Below the pieces are notes generated by a model that had not been told where the DNA came from, did not search any database, and was given only the letters and a program-made list of their open reading frames with translations. The position numbers and the translations under genes were made by a program. From the NCBI GenBank assembly GCA_963556495.2, contig OY747702.1:54151286-54215285 (forward strand): 64,000 bases of DNA. Reading direction: 5' to 3'. Origin of the DNA: Valencia hispanica. Taxonomy: Eukaryota > Chordata > Actinopteri > Cyprinodontiformes > Valenciidae. Every line of letters starts with the position of its first letter. Position 1 is the first letter of the stretch. Shown in pieces: positions 36,081-47,402 of the stretch.

Positions 36081-36592
36081 TAACTTCTGCAACGGCAAAC
36101 TGGCTATTGCACACCAATGTCAAACGTTGTTCTGTTTTTGTATTTTCTTTAATCCCCAAACAAAAAGTCAGGATATAGGGGTTTCTGTGTGTAATTATCA
36201 CGATCAAATTAATTCTACACTGTTTTGGCTGTGTGTAAACGAACAGCTCTCTACATGGCAAGTGCGGGGCAGAAAGAATTTCCGGGTCAGGCCACCTGCC
36301 TCAAAAAGACAAAAGCAAAATCGAAAGTAGGCTCCTGTTTTTTCCATGTTCCAAAACGAAATTTTGAATAATGGTTCGTTATCCAAATTGTTGTTTAAAT
36401 CAAAAAATGAGAAAATGAAAAAACTGTTGTTTTTTTTTGTTTCAAGCGAAAAACAAACTACCTGGATGTACACGGGCCGAGTAGGCCACTTTGGTTCGAC
36501 TTCAACCATACTAAGGTGTACACATGCATTTCAAAAGTCCTATTTCAGGCGGACTATGGCAATAATTTGGTTTTCTCATACTGCATGTACAG

Positions 36593-38485
36593 TATAAATC
36601 AGACCTGGACCTTTGACCATGATGTTTTTAATCCCCTGCTGTATGTTTCTCCTCTTGCTCTATCTGTGGAGTTGTAGAGCGGCAGAGCTTTGAAAAATCT
36701 CATATATTCGCATTTCAGTTTATTTTGAAATCCCACTGATGGCAAAGCTGCTTCCTTCTGTTTGATTGTTCAAGTAAAAATTATTCTCTTCTGTCCAAAT
36801 ATTTCTTCTTTTTCAAAACTGGAAAAACACTTGGAAAAAGACTTCCATGCAATGCGTGCATAATGGAAACATACACATGCTAAATGCGTTCACGTGAATC
36901 ATGTCTTCATAGTTACATACTGTACACGTAAACATTACTGATTTTATTTGTTCATTTGTTTTCATGGCTCCACTATTTCATGATACAGAACTAAAACCAT
37001 TCAATAATAATGTTTAATTTGCTTTGCTTTTAAAAAATAATTCTGCCAATTCCACAGAGAAATGTAGAGTTTTCCACAACGTTGACACTGCAGGTTTATT
37101 ATGCTCTTTAAACATCAAAAGCCAGCACCTGCAGCACATTGGTCCATGTATCTTCAAAGTGAAGCATCGAGGCTTTTAACAGTCGAACCTGCAGGAGGGC
37201 CAGAAGACCTGGAGTTATTCATAACAGCTGATCAAGAAAAATGGTAGACTTCCTTAAATGGGATTTTCATTTTTTTATTTAAATCTGATAACAAGAGTCA
37301 TACAGCTATTTTGTGGCTGATGCCCTGCCAACCTTCCTGTTCTGTCAGAGGTTTGCTTCACAACACTTAATGCGGCTCCTTCTCCTCAAGCCACAGTGGA
37401 AGATTTCATGAAAGTTGTAAATCTCCATGTCAGAGATTTTCTTGCATTTCTTTCACCCCACCTTTCCTCACATCTCTCTTTCTCTGACTGCATCATTCTG
37501 TGTTTCTTCGGCACACGACTGTGTAAAGTCTCAGAGGCTTACGTGGCAGCAGTGAATAGGCAGTGGGGGTTAAAATGATTTTTTATTTTACATTTATGGG
37601 TAAAAATTTGCTCATATTTTGTTGCAGTTAAATTTTCCGGCTGCACAATTGCCTCAGTGAAAGGCCTAGGGGAATTTCCTTTGGAAATTGCTGTTTTTTT
37701 TGTGCCCATGCTTTACTTCATGCAGAGTTTTATTTATTAAAGCACCAAGCCATATGATTTTGGTTGCTCTAAAATGTACTTTTACCCAACTTCAACAGAT
37801 TATTTTTTGTTTGAACTTAAATCAACACCAAAAGACGATCCTTTTTCTTCTAAAGTATATAGAAATCAAATTTATCTACAACTTGAACAATGAATGGGCC
37901 TCTTATGAGTGCACATTACTCTCTGTTAAGGTCAAGACAATTAGCAAATGCATAGTATTGATTTTTCCCATTAATAATATTTTTTCACACCTGAAAAATG
38001 TCTACAGTTTGGCAGCACAGATTTTGCTCGCAGAACCATAAAATAAAATGCACGACTTTTGCTTTGTTTTGTTTCACTCTACATTTCTGGTGACATCCTA
38101 CCTGACTCTACCTCATCTGCATAAAGAAAAAGTCCTTGTGACAACTCAGCTGTTTCTCTTCTGTCATCAGTGCTGACTGATTCGAGACAACTTAGCGTAA
38201 TACAATCCATTAAGTGGCATTGTTGTGTCATCCCCTAGTTAAAACATGAATGCCAGTTAAACATCACCTGCACATTCAAACAGGTCTTAATCAATTGGAG
38301 TTGCATTAATTTCACTAATTTATTTCAAAAACCGAATCATATATATTAAGTACATTGTCAAGTTCTTATTTCTGTTAATATTATGAATTTTCTTAATTTT
38401 GTTAACTATGTCTACCAGCTAATAATTTTTTTTTAAACACAATGTTATTTCCAATCATGAGGAATACTGCTGCATTGACACCAGT
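36593..38485. other. Unique DNA, no gene seen
   Basis: No repeat family or coding domain was recognised. 37050-37580 has balanced composition and may be conserved non-coding sequence. A 117-codon frame at 37688-38041 is AT-rich and without features. Confidence 0.45.
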
Positions 38486-39190
38486 CCAGCAAACAGTCAT
38501 TTACACCCTATACAAGGAAGGTTAAGATAAATGCTGTCAAAGAAGCCGACTGTTCCGAGGCCTGTATGCAAGCACATGAATGGAGAGTTGGGTGGAAGGA
38601 AAATCTTCTTGGGACAAAAGGTGCACAATCAACAGGGATGACTAGAGTTTTCAATCAAAGCCTTTTCAAAAGTTTGAGCGAAGCTGATAAGACTCTGATA
38701 ACCTGTGGTGTTGGGAGTCAGAACTTCAAGAACAACTGCATATAGATGTATTAAGGACATTCCTTGAGTTAACCAAATTCTTAACCAGAGTCACCAACCG
38801 GAGCATCTTACTTGAGCTAAAAAGAATTAGGACTTGACTTCTGCTGAGTGGTCCAAAGTCCTCTATACAGGTGACAGTAAATTTGGCGTTTTATCAAGTC
38901 AAGGTCCAAGTGTTTGTAGGAAGAGTGTGCAGGGATAGAATAAAGGCTGTTTGAGGTCCAGTGTGAAGTCCCCAGCCAGTGATGCTGAACAAAGTCATCT
39001 TCTGATGTCGGTCCATGTTTTTTTTTCCAAGTTCAAGGAAGAATAGCCATTTTCCAACAGGACTTGGTGTCAGCCCACACTGTCAGAGGTACCAACAACT
39101 GCTATAATCACAATGATGTCACTGCAGTTTATTGGCCAGCAAACTGGCCTAACCTGGACACCGCAGACAATCTATGGGCTTCAGGTCAGC
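38486..39190 (+). pseudogene. Tc1-like transposase relic, strongly eroded
   Basis: The order of landmarks follows a Tc1 transposase of the same broad group as the copy at 20591: CACATGAATGGAGAGTTG (DNA-binding region), GAGTGGTCCAAAGTCCTC then CAGGTGACAGTAAATTTGG (the SDESKF region, aspartate retained as GAC), CAACAGGACTTGGTGTC (second aspartate) and TTGGCCAGCAAACTGGCC...GACAATCTATGGG (NPIENLW region). Many indels and stops are present. Terminal repeats were not found. Confidence 0.65.
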
Positions 39191-39202
39191 TTGCTTGCTA
39201 AT

Positions 39203-39300
39203 TCTCTTTTTTTTAGGGAAATACAGACGAGATGCATGGAACTTTTGTCTTGAACTCCACTATCACATTTACATGTGGCCCTTTTAATCTACATACTGTA
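39203..39300 (+). mobile_element. Fragment of the hAT-like MITE family
   Basis: CTCTTTTTTTTAGGGAAATA, GAGATGCATGGAACTTTTGT and CACATTTACATGTGGCCC match 8381-8395 plus 9117-9190 and 42270-42350. Only this internal piece survives. Confidence 0.55.
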
Positions 39301-42114
39301 TATACCTGATTAAATTACCTGTGCGATGACATTCTAACTTGCTGTCTATGGCGCTGATGCAGCTCAGGCAAGACAGGCCTTACTAAAGAGGGGATGTTTG
39401 AATAAGGTGACAGATTAGGAGGAATGTAGAAAAACTTCCCTCAGAAATCAACAACTTCTGCAAACCATCTTTGCTCATTTATCTGCAGTATAGTGAAGCA
39501 CTTAACACCAGCTTGACAAGGGTCGTGAATTAAATCAACATGTTAAGCAGGTGCTGGAAAAGCAGACAATGGGAAAAAAAATCCAGCTAAGGCAAAAAGG
39601 TCTTGAGAGTAAAAAGGGAATGAAGACACTTTTTTTCTCAGACACACTTCACCCTTTTGCTCCCTGCTAGACAGCATTGTCATAAATTATGCATCGTTAA
39701 GGTTCTGAATACTTCCTGGCACCTACTTCAAAAGAACTCAGAGTTCTGCTTGTTAGTTTCAGATTTGGCATGAAGGAAGGGGCACGTGATATCCCCGTTA
39801 TTGCTCAGTGCCTCCACATCTGGATGCAAGCACCTTGGCTGATATTGAGACTTTGTCTTTTGTGACATCTTTATGATCGCTTGCTGTTACCCATTGCACC
39901 CACAGGCTTTTTGGCCTAATCTCCCACAATAAACCTCACAACCCTCACCCAGCCTCACTATCACCCAGGGGTCTCTCTTCTAGTGAGCTCTGACTGTAAT
40001 ATAAAACATTTGAAGCGTCTTTTTTATTCCAGCTCTTTGCAAAATGTCCTGCTAAATGGAACCTTGCAAAGTTGCTTGGAATTAATCTTGAGGGACTTGC
40101 AGAGAATCCAGCCCTACACACCTTGTCTTCATTACTACAATTGTCCTTTTATGATGCTCTCCTATCAATGAAACTATCTCGCTTTCACTGATTTATTGGT
40201 TGGCCCTGAGGTGGCCCCTGAAGCCTTTAACCTCCTGCCTCTGCGCAAATGGCAAGAGAATAAAAAAGAAGAGCGTTGTGTAATTGTTTTTTTACTTCAC
40301 TTCGTTTTTAAGTGTTGACTCTTGCACCTATTTTCACTGTTACCTTCTCTCCTGCTATGAACAGGTGCAGGGTGGAAACTGTTAACCAGGGAGGCTGCAT
40401 AAACACTCAGCAGGCTAAAAGACATAGGCCTGCTGCTGTTTTAGTCTGCCAGAAGCTTTGAAGACTAGAACAAGGGAAGATATCACTGGAAAATGTCTTT
40501 ATTGTCCACTAAACTGGCTTCAACTAAAATTGTTTAGACTAAAATGCTTAAACTCTTCAATAAAAATACTATTTGTCTGACTTTAAATGTACTTCTGATT
40601 TTCATCTCGATTAATCGTTTTATATAAAGCATCTCAGAAGTAATGCTCACTTGTCTATCTGAGCCTGCACGGATGTAAGGCCCAATGTTTAGCTAACAAT
40701 CCTTCAGTATTTCTATATAATCATTTTGCTTTCTAAATTTTTTTATCATTTTTATTTATTTAGTGGTTTATTTTATAAACTACTGTTCTTTATTAATTTG
40801 TTCTGAATCAACAACTTGCTTTAAACAGCCAGGCTTTACAAAATAAAAGCTTTATTTTAATTTGTGACGGTACAGCAATATCTCAGAAATAATAATACGC
40901 AATGGTATAAGTGTACAGGAATGTAGTAGTTCATCTGTATGAAACGGAACAAGCAAGAGCCAAAATCACAAAGCCTGGGTACAAAATTGGGAACAGATCA
41001 TAACTGGCTTTATGCCAAGCCAGTTATGATAGCTCACAAAATCATTAACACAGTTCTTTTCTGACCGACTTACAAAGACCCCTTAGCTCTAAAGTGGAAG
41101 AAAGGGCTAATTATTTATGTACACAATTCTCAATTTCATTTCATTTTGAACCAAGGCTTTTAGTTTAGTTAATTTAGTTCATAGTTCGTTTGCACACAAA
41201 CATCAATAAGTAGCATTTACAATTAATAAACCCATGCTTTAGTATATAACATTTCTGGTCATCTCAAAAACAATAAAAGTAGAATTAAACGAATGGCTCA
41301 AATACAAAAGCTTTGGTTAAGCAGTTAGTTAATAAAAGTATTTGTAGGTTTGGGCAAAAATTTTGATTTTATTAATACCAACATGTTTCTTCTGACTGGA
41401 AGAAATATTAACGTTTTGGAGTGGCCCAGCCAGAGTCCAGAGTTTCATACAGAATCTTTAGATCGCAAAGATATACTAATACTTCAATATTTGGTGGAGA
41501 ACCCACAGAAATTTCTAGATTAAAAGATGAGGTGTCTTTTCTCACTGTGGCCTTTAGGGTTAGGGTTAGGGGTTAGCTCTCTTGAACCTGAAAGCCACTG
41601 AGAGTTTAGATTTTTTTTTTTTATTGTAAAGATATATTTTACCAGTCTGGCTTTTAGTTGAAGATTACAACTATTTATTATCTCCTATAGTTAAATATTT
41701 TCTTTAAAATTTAGTTACTTTTTTGTTATCTATTTATATTCTTTAAAATTCTTGATATTTTTGCTTTTTACGTTTATTAATTATCATAATTTTGTGGTTT
41801 TACTAATTTTATTGATACATTTAAACTTTCTTCTTATACAAATACATCGGTCTCCATCTAATCTACCTAACTGTGTTTTCACAGTTCCACTATTGTCTAA
41901 TATTGGGTAATATCGCTCACTTTTAATTACTCATTGTTTTATTACCAATAATTACTTTTTCTAGTCATCTGTTTACTTGATTTGATGATTTTGTTTTGTG
42001 TGCCTGAAGAGATTGAATGTCTCTCCCTATTTATTTCACCTCTGTATAACACAGAGATAGGTACCGGTAGCTGGGATGGGTTAGGATCAACCCATCTCAG
42101 CTTTAAGACTCTTC
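39301..42114. other. Unique DNA, no gene seen
   Basis: 39320-40260 is balanced and non-repetitive and includes an octamer-like TTATGCATCG (39687-39696). 40480-42000 is AT-rich. A short telomere-like TTAGGGTTAGGGTTAGGGG lies at about 41556-41574. Confidence 0.45.
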
Positions 42115-42122
42115 GGATAAAA

Positions 42123-43126
42123 CTAGGGCTGTCAAATGATTAAAATTTTAATCTAATAATCACAGGGTAGCTGTGAATTAATTATAATTAATCAAGAGTA
42201 ATTAACATCTAAATATGACTGAAAAAGTAAAATTTTTGGTGTAAATAAAGGACAAAACCGGAAGCAGTTGCTCTTTTTTTAAGGAAATACAGGAGAGATG
42301 CATGGAACTTTTGTTTTGCACTCCGCTATCACATTTTCACACGACCCTTTTAACCTATTTATCTTTTAGACAGTTGTTAAGACAAACTACCTGGTTAACA
42401 TTTTCTGAATGTAAAGCTGACCATTTCTTATTAACTTTGGAGAACCCTGAGCATCCTCTTCATGGGACTATCCTATAACGACAGTGTCTTCAGTCAGAGG
42501 CTTCTTCAGTTTCACTGCAACACAGACTGCTACAGGAGATCTTTCCTGCCCACAGCCATCAGGATCTACAACAACTCCTTTAACAACATAAGCTACAACA
42601 ACACTTAATTTCTCTCTGGGATCAATAAGGTATTTTTTCTTGAATTTTTCTGAATAATAGAGGGAGTATTTGTTTATCAACACCAAACCTTTACATTACT
42701 CTGTGGTTCCCATTGTTTAATTTAATCGCTTCTTCTGATCCCTTGCAACCAAAGACGTATTTTGTTTGCCTTTAAAGGGGAGAGTTGATGGAACGCATGC
42801 TTGTTGTTTTTATCAAAGCGACCAACAGTACAAGACATAACCAAGTCTCTTTCTGCTGACTAAATGCGCAGCAGAGCAGAGAAGGACATAGACCGATAAT
42901 CCAGCGACAGAGAAGAGACATTCACATGAAACCACGGATGCAGTTTGGGTTTGCCATGCTGTTTACGTGACGAACGAGCACTGAAAGTAGTGCGGGTTGA
43001 ATTGTGGGATAAACAGGATGGGTCATTCTGTGCTTGAGTTATTTACGTTACAAATTTACGTAACAAATAATCTTGTTATTTCTACAAATTTATCGACCTG
43101 CGTTAATGCGTTAATTTCCACAGCCC
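42123..43126 (+). mobile_element. hAT-like MITE, complete copy
   Basis: The 1,004 bp element is flanked by a perfect 8 bp direct repeat GGATAAAA (42115-42122 and 43127-43134), the hAT signature. The ends are CTAGGGCTGTCAAATGATTA and, at the right, GTTAATTTCCACAGCCC. The interior includes a captured LINE 3' end (about 42440-42640). It shares its sequence with 8264-9733 and has an uninterrupted TTAA (42279-42282) where that copy carries an insertion. Confidence 0.85.
42440..42640 (+). mobile_element. LINE C-terminal fragment captured within the MITE
   Basis: In plus orientation the sequence reads SQRLLQFHC, TDCYRRSFLPTAIRIYNNS, then a stop near 42606 and CTCTGGGATCAATAAGG. This is the usual C-terminus and 3' end of fish LINE reverse transcriptase genes. 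A shortened version sits at the same place in the sister copy (9245-9275), so capture came before that MITE family spread. Confidence 0.6.
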
Positions 43127-43134
43127 GGATAAAA

Positions 43135-44042
43135 ACTGAATAAAATGTTCTCGGACGAAACTGGGGCTGTTCATTAAACTTTTCTGAGATCAAAAATTTG
43201 CAGTAGCTCCGTCTATTTGAAGTTCCAATAGAGGACAGGATGTGTCAGAAATACGAGGGGGTTGGGGATCCTTGGCTTGGTGGAGCAGGACAGCGAGGAG
43301 GGGTTGACAGGTGACAGACAGGTTCATTGTGAAGCTATAGAAGATTGGCCTAGCTGGACTTCCTGGGGGCCATCGGTCTGTTCAAGTCCTTGGGGCTCCA
43401 TGCCATCACTGGGGGCATCAAACATCTGACACTTAAGCACATGGCCATGTTGATAGGTTGTCAAGGCCAGAAGGCTGGAAACATTCAGGCATATTAAAGC
43501 AGCATGCACACAAACAAATGTGCATGCATCAATTAGCCTCACATGTTTTGATGTGCATATAAATCCCAGGCTAACAGTGTTTTAACTGCAGAACAAAAAC
43601 CACAAACAAGAAGGAAAAGCTTAGAGAGACAAAGGAATGCAAAGAGGAGACGGAGGGCATTCCCTCCAGCTTTGACAGGGGAAATAAATCATTGCAATTA
43701 TGGGCTGGCCCAAGTAAATGGGGACAGGTCAACCTTATCATTTCCAAGTTCAAGGTGTTTCCTGCTCATCTGAGCCAGCCAGGCGCTGATGCCAACAGAC
43801 CATGGCCGATGACAGTGATCTAAATGTGCCATGGAAGCCTGTGAAGTGTTTGGCTCGAGCATGGGATTGTTGCCCAAACTGAGCAGGTATCTTCATGTTG
43901 ACTCGATGTTGGCATAGCAGTTTTGTTGAAATATTGCAACAATTTGAACATGTATTCTAAGTTTTGATGACACCCTCAACTATTTAAAGAGAGTGACATG
44001 AGTACAATCCAACACAACCAGCACCTTGGTAGTCATTGCAGC
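43135..44042. other. Unique DNA, no gene seen
   Basis: 43260-43900 is GC-balanced and non-repetitive with no reading frame of interest. It is a reasonable place to look for conserved non-coding sequence. Confidence 0.45.
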
Positions 44043-44044
44043 TA

Positions 44045-45503
44045 CAGTGGCTTGCAAAAGTATTTGGCCCCCTTGAACTTTTCCACATTTTGTCACATTA
44101 CAGCCACAAGCATGAATCAATTTAATTGGAATTCCACGTGAAAGACCAATACAAAGTGGTGCACACGTGAGAAGTGAAACGAAAATCATACATGACTCCA
44201 AACATTTTTTACAAATAAATAACGGAAAAGTGGGGTGTGCGTAATTATTCAGCCCCCTGAGTCAATACTTTGTAGAACCACCTTTTGCTGCAATTACAGC
44301 TGCCAGTCTTTCAGGGTATGTCTCTACCAGCTTTGCACATCTAGAGACTGGAATTCTTGCCCATTCTTCTTAGCAAAACAGGTCCAGCTCAGTCAGATTA
44401 GATGGACAGCGTTTGTGAACAGCAGTTTTCAGATCTTGCCACAGTTTCTCGATTGGATTTAGAAGGTGAACCTCCGCCCCAGTCTCAAGTCTTTTGCAGA
44501 GTCCAAGAGGTTTTCTTCCAAGATTGCCCTGTATTTGGCTCTATCCATCTTCCCATCAACTCTGACCAGCTTCCCTGTCCCTGCTGAAGAGAAGCACCCC
44601 CAGAGCATGATGCTGACACCACCATATTTGACAGTGGGGATGGTGTGTTCAGAGTGATGTGCAGTGTTAGTTTTCCGCCACACATAGCGTTTTGCATTTT
44701 GGCCAAAAAGTTCTATTTTGGTCTCATCTGACCAGAGCACCTTCTTCCACATGTTTGCTGTGTGTTTTAACAATGGCTTTCTTCTTGCCACTCTTCCATA
44801 AAGGCCAACTTTGTGCAGTGCACGACTAATAGTTGTCCTATGGACAGATTCCCCCACCTGAGCTGTAGATCTCTGCAGCTCGTCCAGAGTCACCATGGGC
44901 CTCTTGGCTGCATTTCTGATCAGCGCTCTCCTTGTTCGGCCTGTGAGTTTAGGTGGACGGCCTTGTCTTGGTAGGTTTACAGTTGTGCCATACTCCTTCC
45001 ATTTCTGAATGATCGCTTGAACAGTGCTCCGTGGGATGTTCAAGGCTTGGGAAATCTTTTTGTAGCCTAAGCCTGCTGTACATTTCTCAATAACTTTATC
45101 CCTGACCTGTCTGGTGTGTTCTTTGGATTTCATGGTGTTGTTGCTCCCAACATTCTCTTAGACAACCTCTGAGGCCGTCACAGGGCAGCTGTATTTGTAC
45201 TGACATTAGATTACACACAGGTGCACTCTATTTAGTCATTAGCACTCATCAGGCAATGTCTATGGGCAACTGACTGCACTCAGACCAAAGGGGGCTGAAT
45301 AATTAACGCACACCACACTTTTCACTTATTTATTTGTAAAAAATGTTTGGAATCATGTATGATTTTTGTTCCACTTCTCACTTGTACACCACTTTGTATT
45401 GGTCTTTCACGTGGAATTCCAATCAAATTGATTCATGTTTGTGGCTGTAATGTGACAAAATGTGGAAAAGTTCAAGGGGGCCGAATACTCTTTTAAGCCA
45501 CTG
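44045..45503 (-). mobile_element. Tc1-like transposon with intact ends and deleted core
   Basis: TA flanks both sides (44043-44044 and 45504-45505). The inverted repeats, about 215 bp each (44045-44260 and 45290-45503), start CAGTGGCTT and share CCCCCTTGAACTTTTCCACA and TGGAATTCCACGTGAAAGAC. The total length is 1,459 bp. The transposase lies on the minus strand and has two internal deletions. This lineage differs from the one at 20591 in both ends and protein. With intact ends it could in principle be mobilised by enzyme made elsewhere, but that is inference. Confidence 0.93.
44262..45133 (-). pseudogene. Tc1-like transposase with core deletion
   Basis: On the minus strand, the ATG at 45131-45133 opens 224 codons. 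Residues 1-60 carry the first helix-turn-helix (KKISQALNIPRSTVQAIIQ) and a GRPPK AT-hook. A second helix-turn-helix lies around 65-110. LLK is followed directly by HTANMWKK, where the family as I recall it has about 18 more residues, so a small in-frame deletion is likely. The first catalytic aspartate is D136 (WSDETK). After RRFTF the frame hits a stop (44459-44461) because ~100 bases, including the second aspartate, are missing; sequence resumes as LNPIEKLW in another frame. A further TAA (44370-44372) interrupts the C-terminal part before the natural stop at 44262-44264. Confidence 0.9.
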
Positions 45504-45505
45504 TA

Positions 45506-46035
45506 AATCAGCAGTGAGTTGCGGCTGAAATTTAAACAGACATCCTTCTCCTCTAAAGCCAATCAGGTCTATTTTGACTCCTCAGTGCCCGGCTGTCTGC
45601 TTGTGTGACCTCAGAAGAACACAGCTAACATGGAGCGTTCCGTTTGTTTCTTCACCTCTTTCGGTCTTTCACCACCACCATCTGACTATTTTGCTTTTAT
45701 CCCCTTTCATACTTGTGACGCCCCCCCCCTTTTTTTTTCCTCTCATGGGTGGAAGTAGGGGAGCTCAAGACAGGGGGAAATTGGTGTAATGAATTTAGGG
45801 CACTCATGCTTGCTGAGGCGAGCCTCCCTTGGCTGCTTGTAGCCATTAATCTTCCGCACTCTGTCAGACCAAAATTTGCCCACAATAGGCAAAGAGGGAG
45901 CTCAAATTGACTACCAATTACGCGCTTGTGAATAAAGAAGATAGAGAAAGGAGGGAGAGCACAATATGGTTCAGCTGTAACGTTTATTTTAACCCTGTGA
46001 ACTATGTAGGAGCAGAAAGGTCTGTGGATAGAGTT
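45506..46035. other. Unique DNA, no gene seen
   Basis: Balanced composition with a C9 T9 run near 45722-45738. No coding or repeat family was recognised. Confidence 0.45.
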
Positions 46036-46079
46036 GTTTGTGTGTGTGTGTGTGTGTGTGCGTGTGTGTGTGTGTGTGT
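46036..46079. repeat. (TG)n microsatellite with one interruption
   Basis: About 20 TG units are broken by a single CG-type change near 46061. Confidence 0.93.
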
Positions 46080-46627
46080 CCCTATATGAGCGGTCAGGGG
46101 TGAACTGTAACTTCGACTACATTCTTAACTATCTAAGAATGTAGTTGTCAACCACCTTCACTGTTTGTAATGGGTATTTGGTCGTGTCAATCCAGCCTCA
46201 GACTGCTTTACAAACCTAGTCTTTGTCCAGTGTTTTCAATTAATTCATAATTTTGTTGTATATTGGAGTTGATCAAAAATAATAATACCAACTACTTAAG
46301 TGTACACTATTTACAATCATCATTTGCAAACTCATGGTCTTTGGAATTACAATCAAAAATTCCTGTAATATCAATTCTGCACCAGAGGGTGGTGATAAAT
46401 TAAAGGTTTATTGCAAAAGAAATTCAAGTGAAGAGGATCTTAACCATGGCTAAGGGAAGTCCTCATAGGTCCTTCTCACAACAGCATTTGTGAATGTAGC
46501 AGCTACTGTACTTCATAGTTTTTATTTATTTAATAAAATTTAAAAAATCAAAGACACTTTCTCATTTTGGAATTATAGGTTATTGTGAGTAGAACTTTGG
46601 GACAAAATTAGTCCACAAATTAATTGA
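46080..46627. other. Unique AT-rich DNA, no gene seen
   Basis: No coding sequence or recognisable transposon was found. Confidence 0.5.
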
Positions 46628-46712
46628 GGCTGGACATTGGTGAGTGGTTATCAGTTTCCCTTGTAGCAAGATGGTCCTTGGTTCAAATCCTGGCCTGGGC
46701 TCTTTTTGATTG
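46628..46712 (+). mobile_element. SINE-like fragment (tRNA-like head)
   Basis: CCTTGTAGCAAGATGGTCC then GGTTCAAATCC and GGCCTGGGCTCTTTTT match the head of the complete copy at 47042. The remainder is lost. Confidence 0.55.
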
Positions 46713-47041
46713 AAGTGTGTATGTCTGAATGCACAGTGATTATGATATTTTGTAAGAAAAAAAGGTAAGGTGATTCCAAGAGATAATATCTACCAGCAGG
46801 AGGTCGCTCAAATTCCTTCTGGTTTGATCCGAGATCATTATCTCTCATAGTTCATCTACAAGCTCAAAAATAGAAAATATTTTAATTTAATTTTACTTTG
46901 CTCATGATTTAACTTGTGGTCCTGGTCATTTTACCAATTTATACGGTTGCATTAAAGGAATTGTCTACCGCTAAATATTGTGCACCAAATATGTTTTAAC
47001 TCTAACTTGATTTGAGAATTTGTTGTACCTGCTTTAAGAAC

Positions 47042-47402
47042 TGGGCTGCACAGTGGCACATTTGGTAGCACTGTTGCCTTGTAGCAAGAAGGTCCTGGGT
47101 TCAAATCCAAGCCTGGGATTTTTCTGCATGGAGTTTGCATGTTCTCCCTGTCCATGCTTGGGTTCCCTCCAGGTACTCCAGCTTCCTCCCACAGTCCAAA
47201 AACATGACTGTTAGGTCAATTGGTCTCTCTAAATTGCCCTTAGGTGTGAGTGTGCATGGTTGTTTGTTCTGTGTTGCCCTGTGATGGACTGGCGATCTGT
47301 CCAGGGTGAACCCTGCCTCTCACCCGATGATTGCTGGAGATAGGCACCAGCCCCCCCACAACCCTGCATAGGATAGACGGTATAGATAATGGATGGATGA
47401 AT
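47042..47402 (+). mobile_element. tRNA-like SINE, full-length copy
   Basis: The head has an A-box-like segment (CAGTGGCACATTTGGTAG) and a B-box-like GGTTCAAATCC (47099-47109), spaced as in an RNA polymerase III promoter. The body contains GAGTTTGCATGTTCTCCC, CTTCCTCCCACAGTCCAAA, GGTCAATTGG and CTGTCCAGGGTGAACCC, and the tail is TGGATGGATGA. I recognise this as a very common fish repeat. Partial copies lie at 46628, 51265 (inverted), 58784 and 61043. Confidence 0.75.

Larger units (their letters stand above)
34383..36478. mobile_element. Palindromic (foldback) element with long arms
   Basis: The left arm 34383-34753 and right arm 36081-36478 are inverted copies. Both begin, from their outer ends, with GG(T/C)CCGTGTACATCCAGG, and both reach GAAGTTA/GAAAGTTA at the inner end. 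Without the two MITEs between them the arms would meet at or next to a TTA/TAA, giving an almost spacerless palindrome of roughly 770 bp. Shared interior landmarks include ACACACAGAAACCCC and CGCACATGCG/CGCACTTGCC-like segments. Superfamily unknown. Confidence 0.7.
33366..36592. mobile_element. MITE with TTTACATG-type ends, copy 2, multiply interrupted
   Basis: Segments 33366-33463, 34054-34382 and 36479-36592 together match the copy at 23902-24483. Between them lie a hAT-like MITE with a LINE fragment inside it (33472-34045) and a palindromic element holding two further MITEs (34383-36478). The extreme left end cannot be matched clearly. The right end, TACTGCATGTACAG, is a decayed form of the copy 1 terminus. 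Confidence 0.6.

Noticed and set aside
36034..36597. Several overlapping frames on both strands
   Set aside because: They lie in the arm of a palindromic transposable element and mirror frames in the other arm at 34373-34764.
41556..41574. Telomere-like TTAGGG units, and a shorter one near 61991-62006
   Set aside because: Only two to three units each, which is too few for a telomeric or interstitial telomere array.
46460..46485. CATAGGTCCTTCTCACAA as a possible tip of the Tc1 element type found at 20591
   Set aside because: Only about a dozen bases match and nothing follows that fits the inverted repeat.
47042..47115. tRNA gene suggested by A-box-like and B-box-like sequences
   Set aside because: It cannot be folded into a tRNA cloverleaf with an anticodon arm by eye, and it is the head of a SINE with other copies in the window.
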